Shown one piece after another: positions 17,496 to 26,576 of a DNA stretch of 36,201 bases (within the stretch, counting starts at the first letter, position 1; each line of letters opens with the position of its first letter). Below the pieces are notes generated by a model, which was given only the letters and a program-made list of their open reading frames with translations, did not search any database and was not told the DNA's origin. Both the position numbers and the translations under genes were made by a program. The stretch lies in NCBI GenBank assembly GCA_046533895.1, contig JAWDOK010000013.1:1-36201 (forward strand), read 5' to 3'. Origin of the DNA: Acidianus hospitalis (GTDB lineage Archaea; Thermoproteota; Thermoprotei_A; Sulfolobales; Sulfolobaceae).

Positions 17496-19360
17496 TGTCA
17501 ATTATGAGCCCGTTTATAAAATTAACTACAAATTACTGCAACTTATACGAAAAAATTATATTGATGATACTAAATTCTATTTTAGTCTATATTTTATCAT
17601 TAAATTTGCATTTCATTTATAACTATAACCTTGAAATTATATCTGTGGTTGCAGTAATCTCATTCTTTTTATCAGAGATCGTATCTCCTGCACTAACTAT
17701 TTTATTTACAATATACTTAGCATATACAGAATTGAATTTAAATCAATTATCTGGAACGATAGAAATTATATCCATAATAATCCTTAATATTTTGGTACCA
17801 ATATTAATTGAGATAAAGTATGGATCAATGCAAGGCTTTATGTCTTCAGAAGCAATAATTGGCTTTCCTATAAGTTCACTATTATTATTATCAGGAATAG
17901 CTGAAAAAAGAAATCTGACTGCTAACGTTTTATCTAGTCTACCTCTATTTTTCATATTATTCAATCATTTCGATACTATAATGTATTCTACTAATCTCCT
18001 TTTTTATTATTATATCCTATTAGGAATTATAAGTTTAGTCATTGCATCCATACTATTCAGCTTAAAGCAATTAATTAGTATATCAGGAATCATATTTAGT
18101 TTTATTGGATTATCTACATTATTTTATTTAACGCCGTTACCTCATCCTATTCCTTTAAATCTTATTTATACAATAATTGTTGCTGCCTCTGTTAATGCCA
18201 TTTTTACTGGATTTTATGAGTTAAAAATAAGAAAACAGATGAAAGAGAAAATTCAGGAGGAACTATCTTTAATTAAAAAGGAAATAGATAGCAGTATAAT
18301 AAGTTTAGGAAGGATTAGAAGCTATGCAGAATTGGAAGACAGCTTAAGTAATATAATCGCAGAAGACGAAAAAAGTATTCTTGAAATTAGCAAAAAAGCT
18401 GATCAATGTAAATCATTAGACTGTATAAATTCTATTTATAATGAGTTTATATCGGCTAAGAAAAATATTGAAGATAAACTTTCACAATGCATCTTTAATA
18501 CCGTAATCGAATATAATAATGTAATAAAAGAATTAAAGAAAAATGGAATAATTTTGGAGGAAATAAGTATTCCATCAGAGAAAATTATGCTATCAGAAGA
18601 TGACATAGACAAAATACAGAAAATTTTATCAACTATTAACAAGAATATATCGGTAGGAGTATCTGAAATTAATTCCATAATAGACTCTATAGAAAAAATC
18701 TCCGGAATAAAACTAAATAGATTTTACATTACTGAATACTCATCAATAGTGAGTGCTATAGATTATCTAAAAAAGATTAACGTACTCACGTACGTTAATC
18801 AATGCGTAAGCTACGATAGGGACATATTAACTAAGTTGGAATTTTATGGATTCGAAAATAGAAAACTGGAGATAGCTAGAAAATTAAACGAATATTATGG
18901 GAAGGAAATTTTGTTATCTGATATTAAAAATATAGAGAGAGAATCTAATCAGTTACTTATAATAATGAATGAATACTTAAATAATATAAAAAATGAGCTA
19001 GAAAAAATTTGGAAAATAAGTAAATTAAGCAACATAAAAAATAAAATAGAGGTTATAGACAGCTTAATTAATGAATTAAACAAGGATGATGCAATACTTA
19101 AGAAACTTTCTGACGTTCTAACTGCAATTCCTGAGATATCTAATGCAGAGAAGATAATTGAGGAAAAAGATAATATATATGCTTTATTTACAATATTAAG
19201 AGAAAATGAAGATATAATTAGAGAAAAATTGAATGAGGAACAATGCATTGAGCTAGAAGAGTTAGGAATTAATAGTAAGTTAAGTTTCTATGTTATAGAG
19301 TATCTAAAAGAAAGGAATATAAATGTAAAATTAGACACTAACAAAATTTGCTTATCTTAA
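17495..19360 (+). CDS. Unrecognised protein: multi-pass membrane domain plus long coiled coil
   Basis: A 621-residue protein of no family I recognise. Residues about 20-245 contain eight or nine hydrophobic helices with few charges. Then from about 250 to 610 there is a charged, helix-rich stretch (many Glu, Lys, Ile, Ser with heptad-like spacing), broken by short segments such as CKSLDCIN near 306. There are no nucleotide-binding or catalytic motifs I can see. The expected topology is a membrane anchor with a large cytoplasmic coiled-coil tail, a plan used by scaffolds and some sensors; that is inference. A perfect palindrome touches its start codon. It runs alone between the divergent SOD gene and the convergent TusA-like gene, which it overlaps by 9 bases. 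Confidence 0.75.
   Translation: MSIMSPFIKLTTNYCNLYEKIILMILNSILVYILSLNLHFIYNYNLEIISVVAVISFFLSEIVSPALTILFTIYLAYTELNLNQLSGTIEIISIIILNILVPILIEIKYGSMQGFMSSEAIIGFPISSLLLLSGIAEKRNLTANVLSSLPLFFILFNHFDTIMYSTNLLFYYYILLGIISLVIASILFSLKQLISISGIIFSFIGLSTLFYLTPLPHPIPLNLIYTIIVAASVNAIFTGFYELKIRKQMKEKIQEELSLIKKEIDSSIISLGRIRSYAELEDSLSNIIAEDEKSILEISKKADQCKSLDCINSIYNEFISAKKNIEDKLSQCIFNTVIEYNNVIKELKKNGIILEEISIPSEKIMLSEDDIDKIQKILSTINKNISVGVSEINSIIDSIEKISGIKLNRFYITEYSSIVSAIDYLKKINVLTYVNQCVSYDRDILTKLEFYGFENRKLEIARKLNEYYGKEILLSDIKNIERESNQLLIIMNEYLNNIKNELEKIWKISKLSNIKNKIEVIDSLINELNKDDAILKKLSDVLTAIPEISNAEKIIEEKDNIYALFTILRENEDIIREKLNEEQCIELEELGINSKLSFYVIEYLKERNINVKLDTNKICLS
18775..18800. repeat. Inverted repeat inside the coiled-coil gene
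   Basis: GATTAACGTA (18775-18784) and TACGTTAATC (18791-18800) are exact inverse complements around CTCACG. It lies in coding sequence. It may be a chance hairpin, though ten matching bases is long. Confidence 0.4.
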
Positions 19361-19570
19361 TCTCTTTATATTTATTACAACATGATCTTCTTTATCTTCG
19401 TAATTGAAGAGATATCTTGGAGCATTTCGTAAAAGTTGATGAAGGCATAGGACTCTATCCTTTTCTGCAAGGAGTGTTATTGTTTCTCCAGCTTTCATTG
19501 AGACTAAATATTTAGATAGTTCGACAATAAATTCCTCGCAAGACTTATTTCTAAGATCTAGCTGTTGCAT
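19352..19570 (-). CDS. TusA/SirA-like sulfur-carrier-fold protein with altered motif
   Basis: A 72-residue protein with the SirA/TusA fold plan: strand LDLRNKSCEE at the N-terminus, then helix FIVELSKYLVSM, the turn GETITLLAE, a second helix and a final strand. Classical TusA has a CPxP motif after LDLR-G; here Cys11 is kept but the next residues are Glu-Glu-Phe, so the proline is lost. The single cysteine could still carry a persulfide. It has its own TATA (ATTTAAAAAT, about 26 bases before the ATG) and lies downstream of the thioredoxin-like gene. Sulfur trafficking is inference. Confidence 0.65.
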   Translation of the reverse strand: MQQLDLRNKSCEEFIVELSKYLVSMKAGETITLLAEKDRVLCLHQLLRNAPRYLFNYEDKEDHVVINIKRLR

Positions 19571-19591
19571 GTAAATTACTTTATTTCGAAA

Positions 19592-19601
19592 TTTTTAAAT
19601 G
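19592..19601 (-). promoter_or_regulatory. TATA element of the TusA-like gene
   Basis: On the minus strand ATTTAAAAAT lies about 26 bases before ATG 19570. The gap to the upstream gene is only 34 bases, so the gene may be transcribed both alone and by read-through. Confidence 0.35.
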
Positions 19602-19604
19602 TTA

Positions 19605-20387
19605 CTAAAGTATAGCTTTTCTTTCAACTTCTATACTTTTCAAAGATTTTTGTTCTTTCTCTACTTTCTCCCATAACTGATCATAATTATTTATCATGTA
19701 CATATAAGCCTTTGAAATTCTCTCCATAGTATCCTTTTCTGTTAATGGATGTATTCTTAATCCGACTCTCCCTGTGGATCCTCCTCTAACCATGAGCCAG
19801 TGCGCAAAGACTTCTAATGGATATTTTGCCTTAATTTGCTCTAATGAGAGTTTTGAACCATAGAGCCAATAGATCTCCCTAACAAAGTTCGAGGAAATAT
19901 TTCTTAGCATTTTATCTTCCCATTTCTTTACATACTCTAACCCATTTTTTATCATTAAATTTCTTAAATAATTGTATTGCTCTTCTGCATCCTCTGAAAA
20001 TACTAGACCTGTTACTGCCATTACAAAATCTTTTTGAGCCATGAAAGAATCGAAATCTAAATTAACATAAAGCCATGCCGTAGCAGCAAAAGAATCAACT
20101 ATTCCATACATTAGCTTGTCCACTAATTCATCCTTATTTATTTTCTTTACTATCTTCTCTCCTTGAAGTATCTTTTCAAATTCTTGAAAATCTACTGTAC
20201 CTGCATAAACTAGTTTTCCATCTATAAAAACTGAAGGTGTTGAAATTACTCCTCTTTCTAATGCTAAGAAAGGATAAAGTTCCGTATCTATTATTTGAAC
20301 TTTTCCTAGTAATCCTTTTTGATCCAAATACTCTAAAAGTAGATTACATTCAGTGCAATTTTTGTGAGTAAAAATTTCCACTCTCAT
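19605..20387 (-). CDS. Thioredoxin/glutaredoxin-like protein with helical C-terminal domain
   Basis: A 260-residue protein. Residues 1-80 form a thioredoxin-like fold: strand VEIFTHKN, the CTEC motif (Cys11, Cys14) and the cis-proline turn STPSVFIDG. Residues 95-260 are helical and contain no motif I recognise; a well-conserved-looking stretch WLMVRGGSTGRVGLRIHPL is near 200-215. The start is two bases after the XPD stop, so the two are one operon. Archaeal XPD carries an iron-sulfur cluster; a redox protein tied to it could serve the cluster or thiol balance, but this is only inference from position. Confidence 0.75.
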   Translation of the reverse strand: MRVEIFTHKNCTECNLLLEYLDQKGLLGKVQIIDTELYPFLALERGVISTPSVFIDGKLVYAGTVDFQEFEKILQGEKIVKKINKDELVDKLMYGIVDSFAATAWLYVNLDFDSFMAQKDFVMAVTGLVFSEDAEEQYNYLRNLMIKNGLEYVKKWEDKMLRNISSNFVREIYWLYGSKLSLEQIKAKYPLEVFAHWLMVRGGSTGRVGLRIHPLTEKDTMERISKAYMYMINNYDQLWEKVEKEQKSLKSIEVERKAIL

Positions 20388-20389
20388 GG

Positions 20390-22006
20390 TTATAGCTTAA
20401 TCTTTTTGGGATTTAAACAATTAATCTTAGTTTTCCACATTATGCTATCGTATCTTTTATCCAATAACCAAACATTTGCCCTATCATTTACACTTCTAAT
20501 TGCTCTACCAATTGCTTGCTTCACAGCTATAAGTGCTGTAGTATTTATAAGCAAATCCTTAACGTCCTGCCCTGTAATTTTTGAAATTTCCTCTGCTTGC
20601 AATTTAAGGTAATCGTCTACTGCAGGATAAGGTATTCCTACTAGTACTACGTCTGAAATTAAACTTTTACCGTCCTTAGTAAGTTCAATTCCTTCAGAAA
20701 GCTTACCTCTTGCTACTGCAGCAATAATAGACTTCTCTTTCAGTTTATATACATCCTCTAGACTTGTTTTCTCATCTTCAACAAGCTTTGGCAAATTAAC
20801 TAGCTTCATAACTTCATTCATTAATGAATAACTAGGGAATACGGCTAATACATAGCCTTTCGCTTGGTAAAATATTTTTAAAATATAAGAAGCGTACTTC
20901 TTCCACATCTCTTTAGTTCTTAAACTATAAGCAGAGGTTACATCAAGAGCCAGAATGCAATCTATAGTGCCACTTAGTTTTTTCTTCATTTCTTTTTCAG
21001 TATCGATATATTCTATCTGCCTAGTTATCCCGAGTACATTACGTAAGAATTCTTTTGATTGTAAAGTTCCAGACATTAAAATTACTGAAAGACTCGGATC
21101 ATTAAGTATTGAAATGTATTTTTCTGGTGTTATAGGCTTTTTTACTAGACTCCCTTTGTAGGAGAACACTTTCCCTTCAGTTTCATAGAATTTTATTATA
21201 TTATTCAAATAAATCTGTTTTATTCGCTTTTCTTTTATCATTTTTTCTCTTAAAGCTTCGTACTCTTCTTTTATTATTTCTAGCTCATTATCTGTAAGCT
21301 TAGGATAGTCTTGTACTAGAATATATTTTTCCTCAGATAACGCTTTCTTCTTAACTTCTTCTTTTAATCTTCTTAATATCTCTATTACAGTAGTATTTGA
21401 AATCTGAGAAATTGCTCTATCAATTATTGTTATATTTAGTTTTCTTTCTTCAAGCTCATTTAATCTATCTAAATTATGAGCTTCGTCTACTACTACAACA
21501 TATTGTGAAAAATCTAATCCTAATGCTTCTCTCAATCTAGGTATGAAAAAATATGGGTAAGTCAGAACTATTACGTCAGAATTAGATAAAGAATCTAGTA
21601 ATGAATAATATGGGCAAAATCCCTCCTCTTCTCCCTCTTTCTTTAACTTTGAAAGAAAAGAAAAAGGATAATCATCGACCTTTATTGGAATACTAGAAAA
21701 TATGTCACAACTAGAGCATTTTATATCTTCTGGATTTACATCAGCAGTAGAAAATGGACAAGCAAGTGCTTTACTTACTAGAAATGAAAAACTCTTCTCT
21801 AGCCTTTTGCTTTCTCTATATACTGGGTAATACTCATTATGCGTTCTTACAATGTAAGCTACCTTACCCTTAAGTTCGGTACCAACTACTAAAGAAAACA
21901 GCGTTTTACCACTACCAGTGGGAGAGTTTAAAGCAACTAAAAATCCTCTTTTTAACGAATTTAAAACTTTATCTTTTAATTTTATTTGCCAATCTCTTAA
22001 ATCCAC
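20390..22006 (-). CDS. xpd: XPD/Rad3 family 5'-3' DNA helicase with 4Fe-4S domain
   Basis: A 538-residue SF2 helicase. Walker A SPTGSGKT (28-35), the DEAH box (174-177) and motif VI QAIGRAIRS (497-505) are present. The Fe-S domain cysteines are at 83, 97, 100 and 131, in the spacing (14, 3, about 31) known for the Sulfolobus acidocaldarius enzyme. XPD unwinds DNA 5' to 3' and acts in repair-related transactions. The start is GTG at 22006; the next upstream codons end in a stop, so no earlier start exists. It overlaps the end of the small upstream ORF by ten bases, which suggests coupled translation. Confidence 0.93.
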   Translation of the reverse strand: MDLRDWQIKLKDKVLNSLKRGFLVALNSPTGSGKTLFSLVVGTELKGKVAYIVRTHNEYYPVYRESKRLEKSFSFLVSKALACPFSTADVNPEDIKCSSCDIFSSIPIKVDDYPFSFLSKLKKEGEEEGFCPYYSLLDSLSNSDVIVLTYPYFFIPRLREALGLDFSQYVVVVDEAHNLDRLNELEERKLNITIIDRAISQISNTTVIEILRRLKEEVKKKALSEEKYILVQDYPKLTDNELEIIKEEYEALREKMIKEKRIKQIYLNNIIKFYETEGKVFSYKGSLVKKPITPEKYISILNDPSLSVILMSGTLQSKEFLRNVLGITRQIEYIDTEKEMKKKLSGTIDCILALDVTSAYSLRTKEMWKKYASYILKIFYQAKGYVLAVFPSYSLMNEVMKLVNLPKLVEDEKTSLEDVYKLKEKSIIAAVARGKLSEGIELTKDGKSLISDVVLVGIPYPAVDDYLKLQAEEISKITGQDVKDLLINTTALIAVKQAIGRAIRSVNDRANVWLLDKRYDSIMWKTKINCLNPKKIKL

Positions 22007-22284
22007 TCTTCGTTCTTAACTATAATTTCGTCAAGCATTATATATGTTACGAAGTCTTTATTAGCTATTGAAAGCACGTCTTTTGCTTTTCCTCTTATTT
22101 TAATTGTCTGCATAAAATTGAAAACTCTTTCAACCTTCACATTCTCAAGGGACTTTAATACGTCCTCTGATGGCGGAACATTTAAAATAACTGTAGCTTC
22201 TACTTCAGTACTTGGAGAGCTCCGTGCAATCTCAACAATTCTATAATCAATTTTTGATCTGCTAATCTCCTTAATTTCTGACGT
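21997..22284 (-). CDS. Small ORF ahead of XPD without a canonical start codon
   Basis: The frame is open from 22290 to a TAA at 21997-21999 and reads as a real protein: VEATVILNVPPSEDVLKSL, then VKVERVFNFMQTIKIRGKAK, and a final DKF-like helix near VTYIMLDEII. Up to 95 residues fit. No ATG, GTG or TTG occurs in this frame before the internal GTG at residue about 48. The only normal-looking ribosome site is GAGGTGA, and six bases after it comes ACG (22282-22284), in frame; ATT codons follow soon after. A TGA stop lies three codons upstream of ACG. I do not recognise the family. The strand-helix-strand plan is Pcc1-like, but a better Pcc1 candidate exists at the right end. The start assignment is tentative. 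Confidence 0.5.
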   Translation of the reverse strand, partial: TSEIKEISRSKIDYRIVEIARSSPSTEVEATVILNVPPSEDVLKSLENVKVERVFNFMQTIKIRGKAKDVLSIANKDFVTYIMLDEIIVKNEEWI

Positions 22285-22302
22285 ATGTTTTCACCTCTAT
22301 AT

Positions 22303-22310
22303 GTATATAA
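22303..22310 (-). promoter_or_regulatory. TATA element of the small ORF-xpd operon
   Basis: On the minus strand TTATATAC is centred near 22306. A start site about 26 bases later falls near 22280, close to the tentative ACG start and past the GAGGTGA site, so the true leader is uncertain. Confidence 0.35.
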
Positions 22311-22363
22311 TTGTTTTAACATTATAAAATCTTATCTCTTCATCCATGATGTAACACAGTAAG

Positions 22364-22373
22364 GATTATAAGT
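22364..22373 (+). promoter_or_regulatory. TATA element of thiC
   Basis: GATTATAAGT is centred about 26 bases before ATG 22395, giving a leaderless or near-leaderless message. Its right half is part of the palindrome that follows. Confidence 0.45.
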
Positions 22374-22392
22374 AACTTATTAAGTCACTTAT
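22368..22392. repeat. Near-perfect 25-bp palindrome before thiC (operator candidate)
   Basis: The left arm ATAAGTAACTTA (22368-22379), the centre T (22380) and the right arm TAAGTCACTTAT (22381-22392) pair at 11 of 12 positions. The site spans from the TATA box to two bases before the start codon. Known archaeal thiamine genes are controlled by the ThiR regulator (ThiN-domain); this site could be its operator, by inference. No TPP riboswitch signature is seen. Confidence 0.6.
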
Positions 22393-22394
22393 AT

Positions 22395-23723
<1,329 letters not shown>

Positions 23724-23996
23724 GAAGACTAAAATAAAAGCCAATATAAATGGGGAAGAGAAAGAAATAGTGTTATTATATTTAGGTGGAGATAAATATA
23801 TAGCTTTTGATGCATATTGTCCTCACCTTGGCTGCGATTTAGAAAAGTATGGAGTGCTCATTAGAGAAGAAATTGTTTGCCAATGTCACTTTTCGCATTT
23901 TTCAATAAAGGATGGAAAACCTACTAAGGGAGCTTCTAAAAAACCCCTTAAGATTTATCAAGTAAAAGTGCATAAAAACGAGCTGATAATAGAAGG

Positions 23997-24629
23997 TTAA
24001 TCGTATAAACAAGAAATAATCTTGAAAGCCTTGGAATAGTGCATCTGGCCTGGGGCAGTCTGTGCTTCAACGAAAGTGTAGATTAACCGTGAACCAAGAA
24101 TACCTAACGCTATTCTTTCTAATGGATCTACACCCATTGGTAAAACTACAATTTTATCAAATTTCAATAGTTTAGTTAAGAGTTCCTTATATTCTCCTTT
24201 TCCAATAGTAGCTATTTTTATAAAAAGTGCGTCATTACCATATTTTTTAATTATTCTCTCTACTTCTTCATATTTTGGTAATTCATTAAAGTAATGAGAA
24301 GAAACAATTTTACCTTTAAATGGTACGTCAAATCTTTCTAAAAATGAAGTTTCTACATCATAAATAAAACCTTCTACGTTAGCTTCCTGTAAATACTTAG
24401 CTTTCTCACTATCTGTAATTTTATATACTCCTCCCTCATTGACGTCTCTAATTGTTAAAATTAGCTTTTCTTTCAAATCACCTAAGATTTCCTTTATTTT
24501 TTCAAGCCTAATTAGCTTTGGAGAATAATCCAGTCTTAACTCGATCATGTCTGCTTCTTTAATATTCCTTGCCTTAAGTAAGTCATCTTCTTTATAAATA
24601 GGCAAAGAGGCTACTATTAACGGTCTCAT
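23997..24629 (-). CDS. aroD: 3-Dehydroquinate dehydratase, type I
   Basis: A 210-residue type I enzyme that removes water from 3-dehydroquinate through a Schiff base. The active-site pair is visible as His in KIVSSHYF (near 110) and Lys in LFIKIATIGKG (near 147). The start is ATG 24629, which overlaps the aroA stop as ATGA; a longer frame to 24671 would add 14 basic residues not expected here. It is the last gene of the ten-gene tkt-aro operon. Confidence 0.92.
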   Translation of the reverse strand: MRPLIVASLPIYKEDDLLKARNIKEADMIELRLDYSPKLIRLEKIKEILGDLKEKLILTIRDVNEGGVYKITDSEKAKYLQEANVEGFIYDVETSFLERFDVPFKGKIVSSHYFNELPKYEEVERIIKKYGNDALFIKIATIGKGEYKELLTKLLKFDKIVVLPMGVDPLERIALGILGSRLIYTFVEAQTAPGQMHYSKAFKIISCLYD

Positions 24630-25813
24630 TCTAGAGATATTTTTCCTCCTAGTTTTATTAAATCTTGCCAAAAGAGAGGATTACTCTTTTTTACACACTC
24701 AGCATTATCAACTTCTCCTCCGTGTATTAGTGACAATACTCCAGCCATCATAGCTATCCTATGATCAGAAGGGCATATAATGCTTCCTTTGAGAATTTTT
24801 TCCTTTTTAATGCCCTTAATTGTAATATTATCATTTGTATATTTTGCACTAACTCCAAATGCACCCAATGTAGAAATTATGGTAGAAATCCTGTCACTTT
24901 CTTTTATTCTAAGTCTTTCAATTCCTTGTATTTCGGAACATCCGTTGGCCACAGACGATAATGTGGCAATGGAAATAGCTAAATCTGGAACGTCATTAAC
25001 GTTTATTTTTATCGGAGAGTATTCGTCAGTAGATTCTACAATCCAAGAACTTGAATAATAACTTTTTGCACCCATATTAGAAAATATTTCTACGATATTG
25101 TGATCTCCGAAATAGTCTGGAGGATCATAAAGGCCAAATATCTCTATTTTTCCCCCAGTTAGTAACGATGCCAATGCATAAAATGATGCTAAAGCATAAT
25201 CCCCTGGTATTTCTCCTTCATAACCTCTTAGAGGTCTAGGATTAACTAAAATCTCATTCCCCTCAAATTTAACGTCAGAACCAATTCTATTAAAGAGATC
25301 AATAGTCATTTCTATATAGCTCTTCGAAGATATTGGAGGTATTATTCTAATTTTACCCCCACCTATTATATGATATGCGTAAATTAATCCGGAAATGTAT
25401 TGACTGCTTTCCCAACCTTCTATTACTGTTTCTTCTTCTAACTTACCTTCTATTATGAGGGGTAAGGAATTTGATGAAAATTTTGCCGACTTTAATGCCT
25501 TAATAATAGCATTTAAGGGCCTCCTCCTGAGAGTCTCATCTCCGTCAATTTTTATTTTCTTACCTAAAGCTAATACAATTGGAATTAGCATCCTTAATGT
25601 AGTTGCAGAGCCTCCTAAATATACGTAATTTCCACCATTTTTTAACGTATTTACAGCATTTTTAGCTACTAAAAGGTCATCCGATAACTCCTGGCTTGCA
25701 TATAAATTAACCTTTGTCAACAATGAGAGAAATATTAATCTAATTCCAAGACTTTTTGATGGGGGTGCCCTTATCTTACCTTCTATGTAAGAGCTATTTA
25801 TCTTCGCTTTCAA
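24626..25813 (-). CDS. aroA: EPSP synthase (3-phosphoshikimate 1-carboxyvinyltransferase)
   Basis: A 395-residue enzyme that adds the enolpyruvyl group of PEP to shikimate-3-phosphate. Active-site pieces are present: PPSKSLGIRLI at the N-terminus, GGSATTLRMLIP (near 65), the catalytic Asp in NDVPDLAIS (near 275), RLRIKESDRIS (near 302) and PSDHRIAMM (near 345). The start codon is TTG at 25813, inside the shikimate kinase gene (20-base overlap); no other start lies near and the protein begins normally from there. The call is firm. Confidence 0.92.
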   Translation of the reverse strand: MKAKINSSYIEGKIRAPPSKSLGIRLIFLSLLTKVNLYASQELSDDLLVAKNAVNTLKNGGNYVYLGGSATTLRMLIPIVLALGKKIKIDGDETLRRRPLNAIIKALKSAKFSSNSLPLIIEGKLEEETVIEGWESSQYISGLIYAYHIIGGGKIRIIPPISSKSYIEMTIDLFNRIGSDVKFEGNEILVNPRPLRGYEGEIPGDYALASFYALASLLTGGKIEIFGLYDPPDYFGDHNIVEIFSNMGAKSYYSSSWIVESTDEYSPIKINVNDVPDLAISIATLSSVANGCSEIQGIERLRIKESDRISTIISTLGAFGVSAKYTNDNITIKGIKKEKILKGSIICPSDHRIAMMAGVLSLIHGGEVDNAECVKKSNPLFWQDLIKLGGKISLE

Positions 25814-26576
25814 GTCCGACAGCCTTTGTTAATATTACTTTACCGTAAAGGTTAAATTCATCTATTATTGGTCCCTCCTCACCTTCTTTTGTAACAGCAA
25901 ATATTGAAGGCCCATTACCAGATATTCCAGAAGCTAATGCCCCTTTCTCTAAAGCTTTTTTCACGGGTTTTAAATCATAACCTAGAATTACACCAACTAG
26001 TATACCATTATATTTCATTGCAGTTATTGGATCTGATAATGATAACTTAAAAATTTCATAGAAAATTAGTTCGTAGTCCCTTAGCTTATTTAAATTAACT
26101 TTACCTCTTCCTCCTTTTGGCAATATGATTATTGAAATATCTGAAGGTGGCTCGGATTTTTTAACAATTTTAAATTCCTTATTGTATGTGTAAGAAACTC
26201 CTCCATAATATGCAGAAACCGCATCGTCTAATGCTCCAGTGTAAGAAACTCCTGCCAGTATAGATAGTATTGCAGAATACTTAACTACATCTATATCTAA
26301 CTCAAATTTTCTCTTAACTTCGCCAATCAATGCTGTAGAAACGGCACTACTACTTTTTAATCCACTTTCTTGAGGAATCTCGGAGTTTATTTTGACGTCG
26401 AAATCTTCTAAATTGAACTTTTCCTTAAGATACGTTATGATAGTGGAAATTAACTTACTTCCTCCATTATATTTCCCTTTAGTAATTTCCACATTTACTT
26501 TCAAATTTACTGCCATTGATGATCCATACCAAGAAGGTATGGCGTTAACTATTGAGACCCCTCCGTAGGCCTGCAT
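25794..26576 (-). CDS. aroK: Shikimate kinase, archaeal GHMP type
   Basis: A 260-residue GHMP-superfamily kinase, unrelated to the bacterial P-loop shikimate kinase, that phosphorylates shikimate with ATP. The GHMP motif 2 PQESGLKSSSAVSTAL is at about residue 74, and a third motif ALASGISGNGPSIFAV near 215. Its start lies 28 bases inside aroC and its end inside aroA, so translation is coupled. The shikimate substrate is supported by position between aroC and aroA. Confidence 0.92.
   Translation of the reverse strand: MQAYGGVSIVNAIPSWYGSSMAVNLKVNVEITKGKYNGGSKLISTIITYLKEKFNLEDFDVKINSEIPQESGLKSSSAVSTALIGEVKRKFELDIDVVKYSAILSILAGVSYTGALDDAVSAYYGGVSYTYNKEFKIVKKSEPPSDISIIILPKGGRGKVNLNKLRDYELIFYEIFKLSLSDPITAMKYNGILVGVILGYDLKPVKKALEKGALASGISGNGPSIFAVTKEGEEGPIIDEFNLYGKVILTKAVGLESEDK

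Noticed and set aside
21997..22284. Small ORF as KEOPS Pcc1
   Set aside because: The fold pattern is similar, but the partial gene at 36105 carries the S-L-K-x-D-N Pcc1 motif and this one does not.
22196..22300. Second frame before xpd reading like an amphipathic helix (QKLRRLADQKLIIELLRLHG)
   Set aside because: It has no start codon, ends at a TAG near 22200, and the other frame continues as a better protein up to xpd. It could matter only if a frameshift is involved.
22285..22394. TPP riboswitch before thiC
   Set aside because: The gap is too short and lacks the conserved THI-box sequences; the promoter appears leaderless.
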